From: Sphaerolaimus hirsutus
Taxonomy: Eukaryota > Nematoda > Chromadorea > Monhysterida > Sphaerolaimidae
NCBI GenBank assembly: GCA_964036195.1
Contig: OZ038451.1
Coordinates: forward strand, 9,676,529-9,740,528
Direction of reading: 5' to 3'
DNA: 64,000 nt
Shown here: positions 63,880 to 64,000 of the stretch, piece by piece
Numbering within the stretch: position 1 is the stretch's first letter
Layout of the letters: the number at the start of each line of letters is the position of its first letter
Position numbers and translations under genes: made by a program
Notes under the pieces: generated by a model
Databases searched by the model: none
Told to the model about the DNA's origin: nothing
Seen by the model: the letters and a program-made list of their open reading frames with translations, nothing else

Positions 63880-64000
63880 GGACCGCATGCTATGCATTGA
63901 CGTCATCGTTAATAAAATTAACATTGCTACAAAAAGAGAGAAAACGATTCAGTATAAAAACAATGTCCCGTGTACGCCACGCTGCCTTTTTAAAATTTTT
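63880..64000. repeat. Partial GTCGGACCGCATGCTATGCA element at the window edge
   Basis: TACCGTCGGACCGCATGCTATGCATTGACGTCATCG resembles the CTCGGCGGACCGCA family ends; the other end is outside the window. Confidence 0.5.

Overview
The window looks like a piece of a repeat-rich invertebrate animal genome. Genes are split by GT-AG introns, intergenic DNA is AT-rich, and CpG-dense islands are common. The receptor gene at the left edge has the closest flavour (from memory only) of the nematode acetylcholine-gated chloride channel/LGC group, so an ecdysozoan and perhaps a nematode is my best guess. The species is not resolved. One 200-base run of N (44134-44333) marks an assembly gap.

Three genes can be supported by exon-by-exon reading, all on the minus strand. 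(1) 345-10758: a Cys-loop ligand-gated anion channel subunit in 13 exons (about 768 aa), with signal peptide, acidic N-terminal extension, Cys-loop, TM1-TM3, a long Gly/Pro/Gln-rich cytoplasmic loop and TM4. (2) 48011-50946: a MADF-domain DNA-binding protein in 5 exons (499 aa) with a poly-Gln tract, starting at a large CpG island. (3) 60280-62722: the last three exons of a copine/RGLG-type von Willebrand A domain protein whose 5' part lies beyond the right edge. I see no functional link between the three.

Nearly everything else is transposon-derived. An intact, very young LTR retrotransposon carrying only gag and protease lies at 38030-43065. It has 4-bp target duplications and LTRs differing at only two bases and one A-run. 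Many non-autonomous DNA elements can be delimited by target duplications: at least six hAT-like elements with perfect 8-bp duplications, TA-flanked mariner-like elements, a TAA-flanked foldback, and a foldback with an 8-bp duplication. Several sit inside each other. Palindromic MITEs of one family (ends GCCAGTCCC) lie in most introns of genes 1 and 2, and one intron of gene 1 appears to consist of nothing but one such copy.

The pattern I find most unusual is that many hAT-like families here are filled end to end with degenerate iterations of a short family-specific word (GGCACC; ACGGAAA; TTCGAA; ACACAGAAA; GTACTCG/GTAAACG; ACAATTTTTAT). A second group shares TACCGTATTT ends but has different interiors.

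CpG-dense islands at 12690-13430, 19420-19990, 31830-32270, 50947-51950, 54090-54690, 56380-57140 and 58080-58400 lack convincing coding frames. Only 50947-51950 is directly tied to a gene start. From 10.8 to 48 kb I see no convincing host gene apart from two orphan exon-like reading frames (17267-17481 and 46529-46825).
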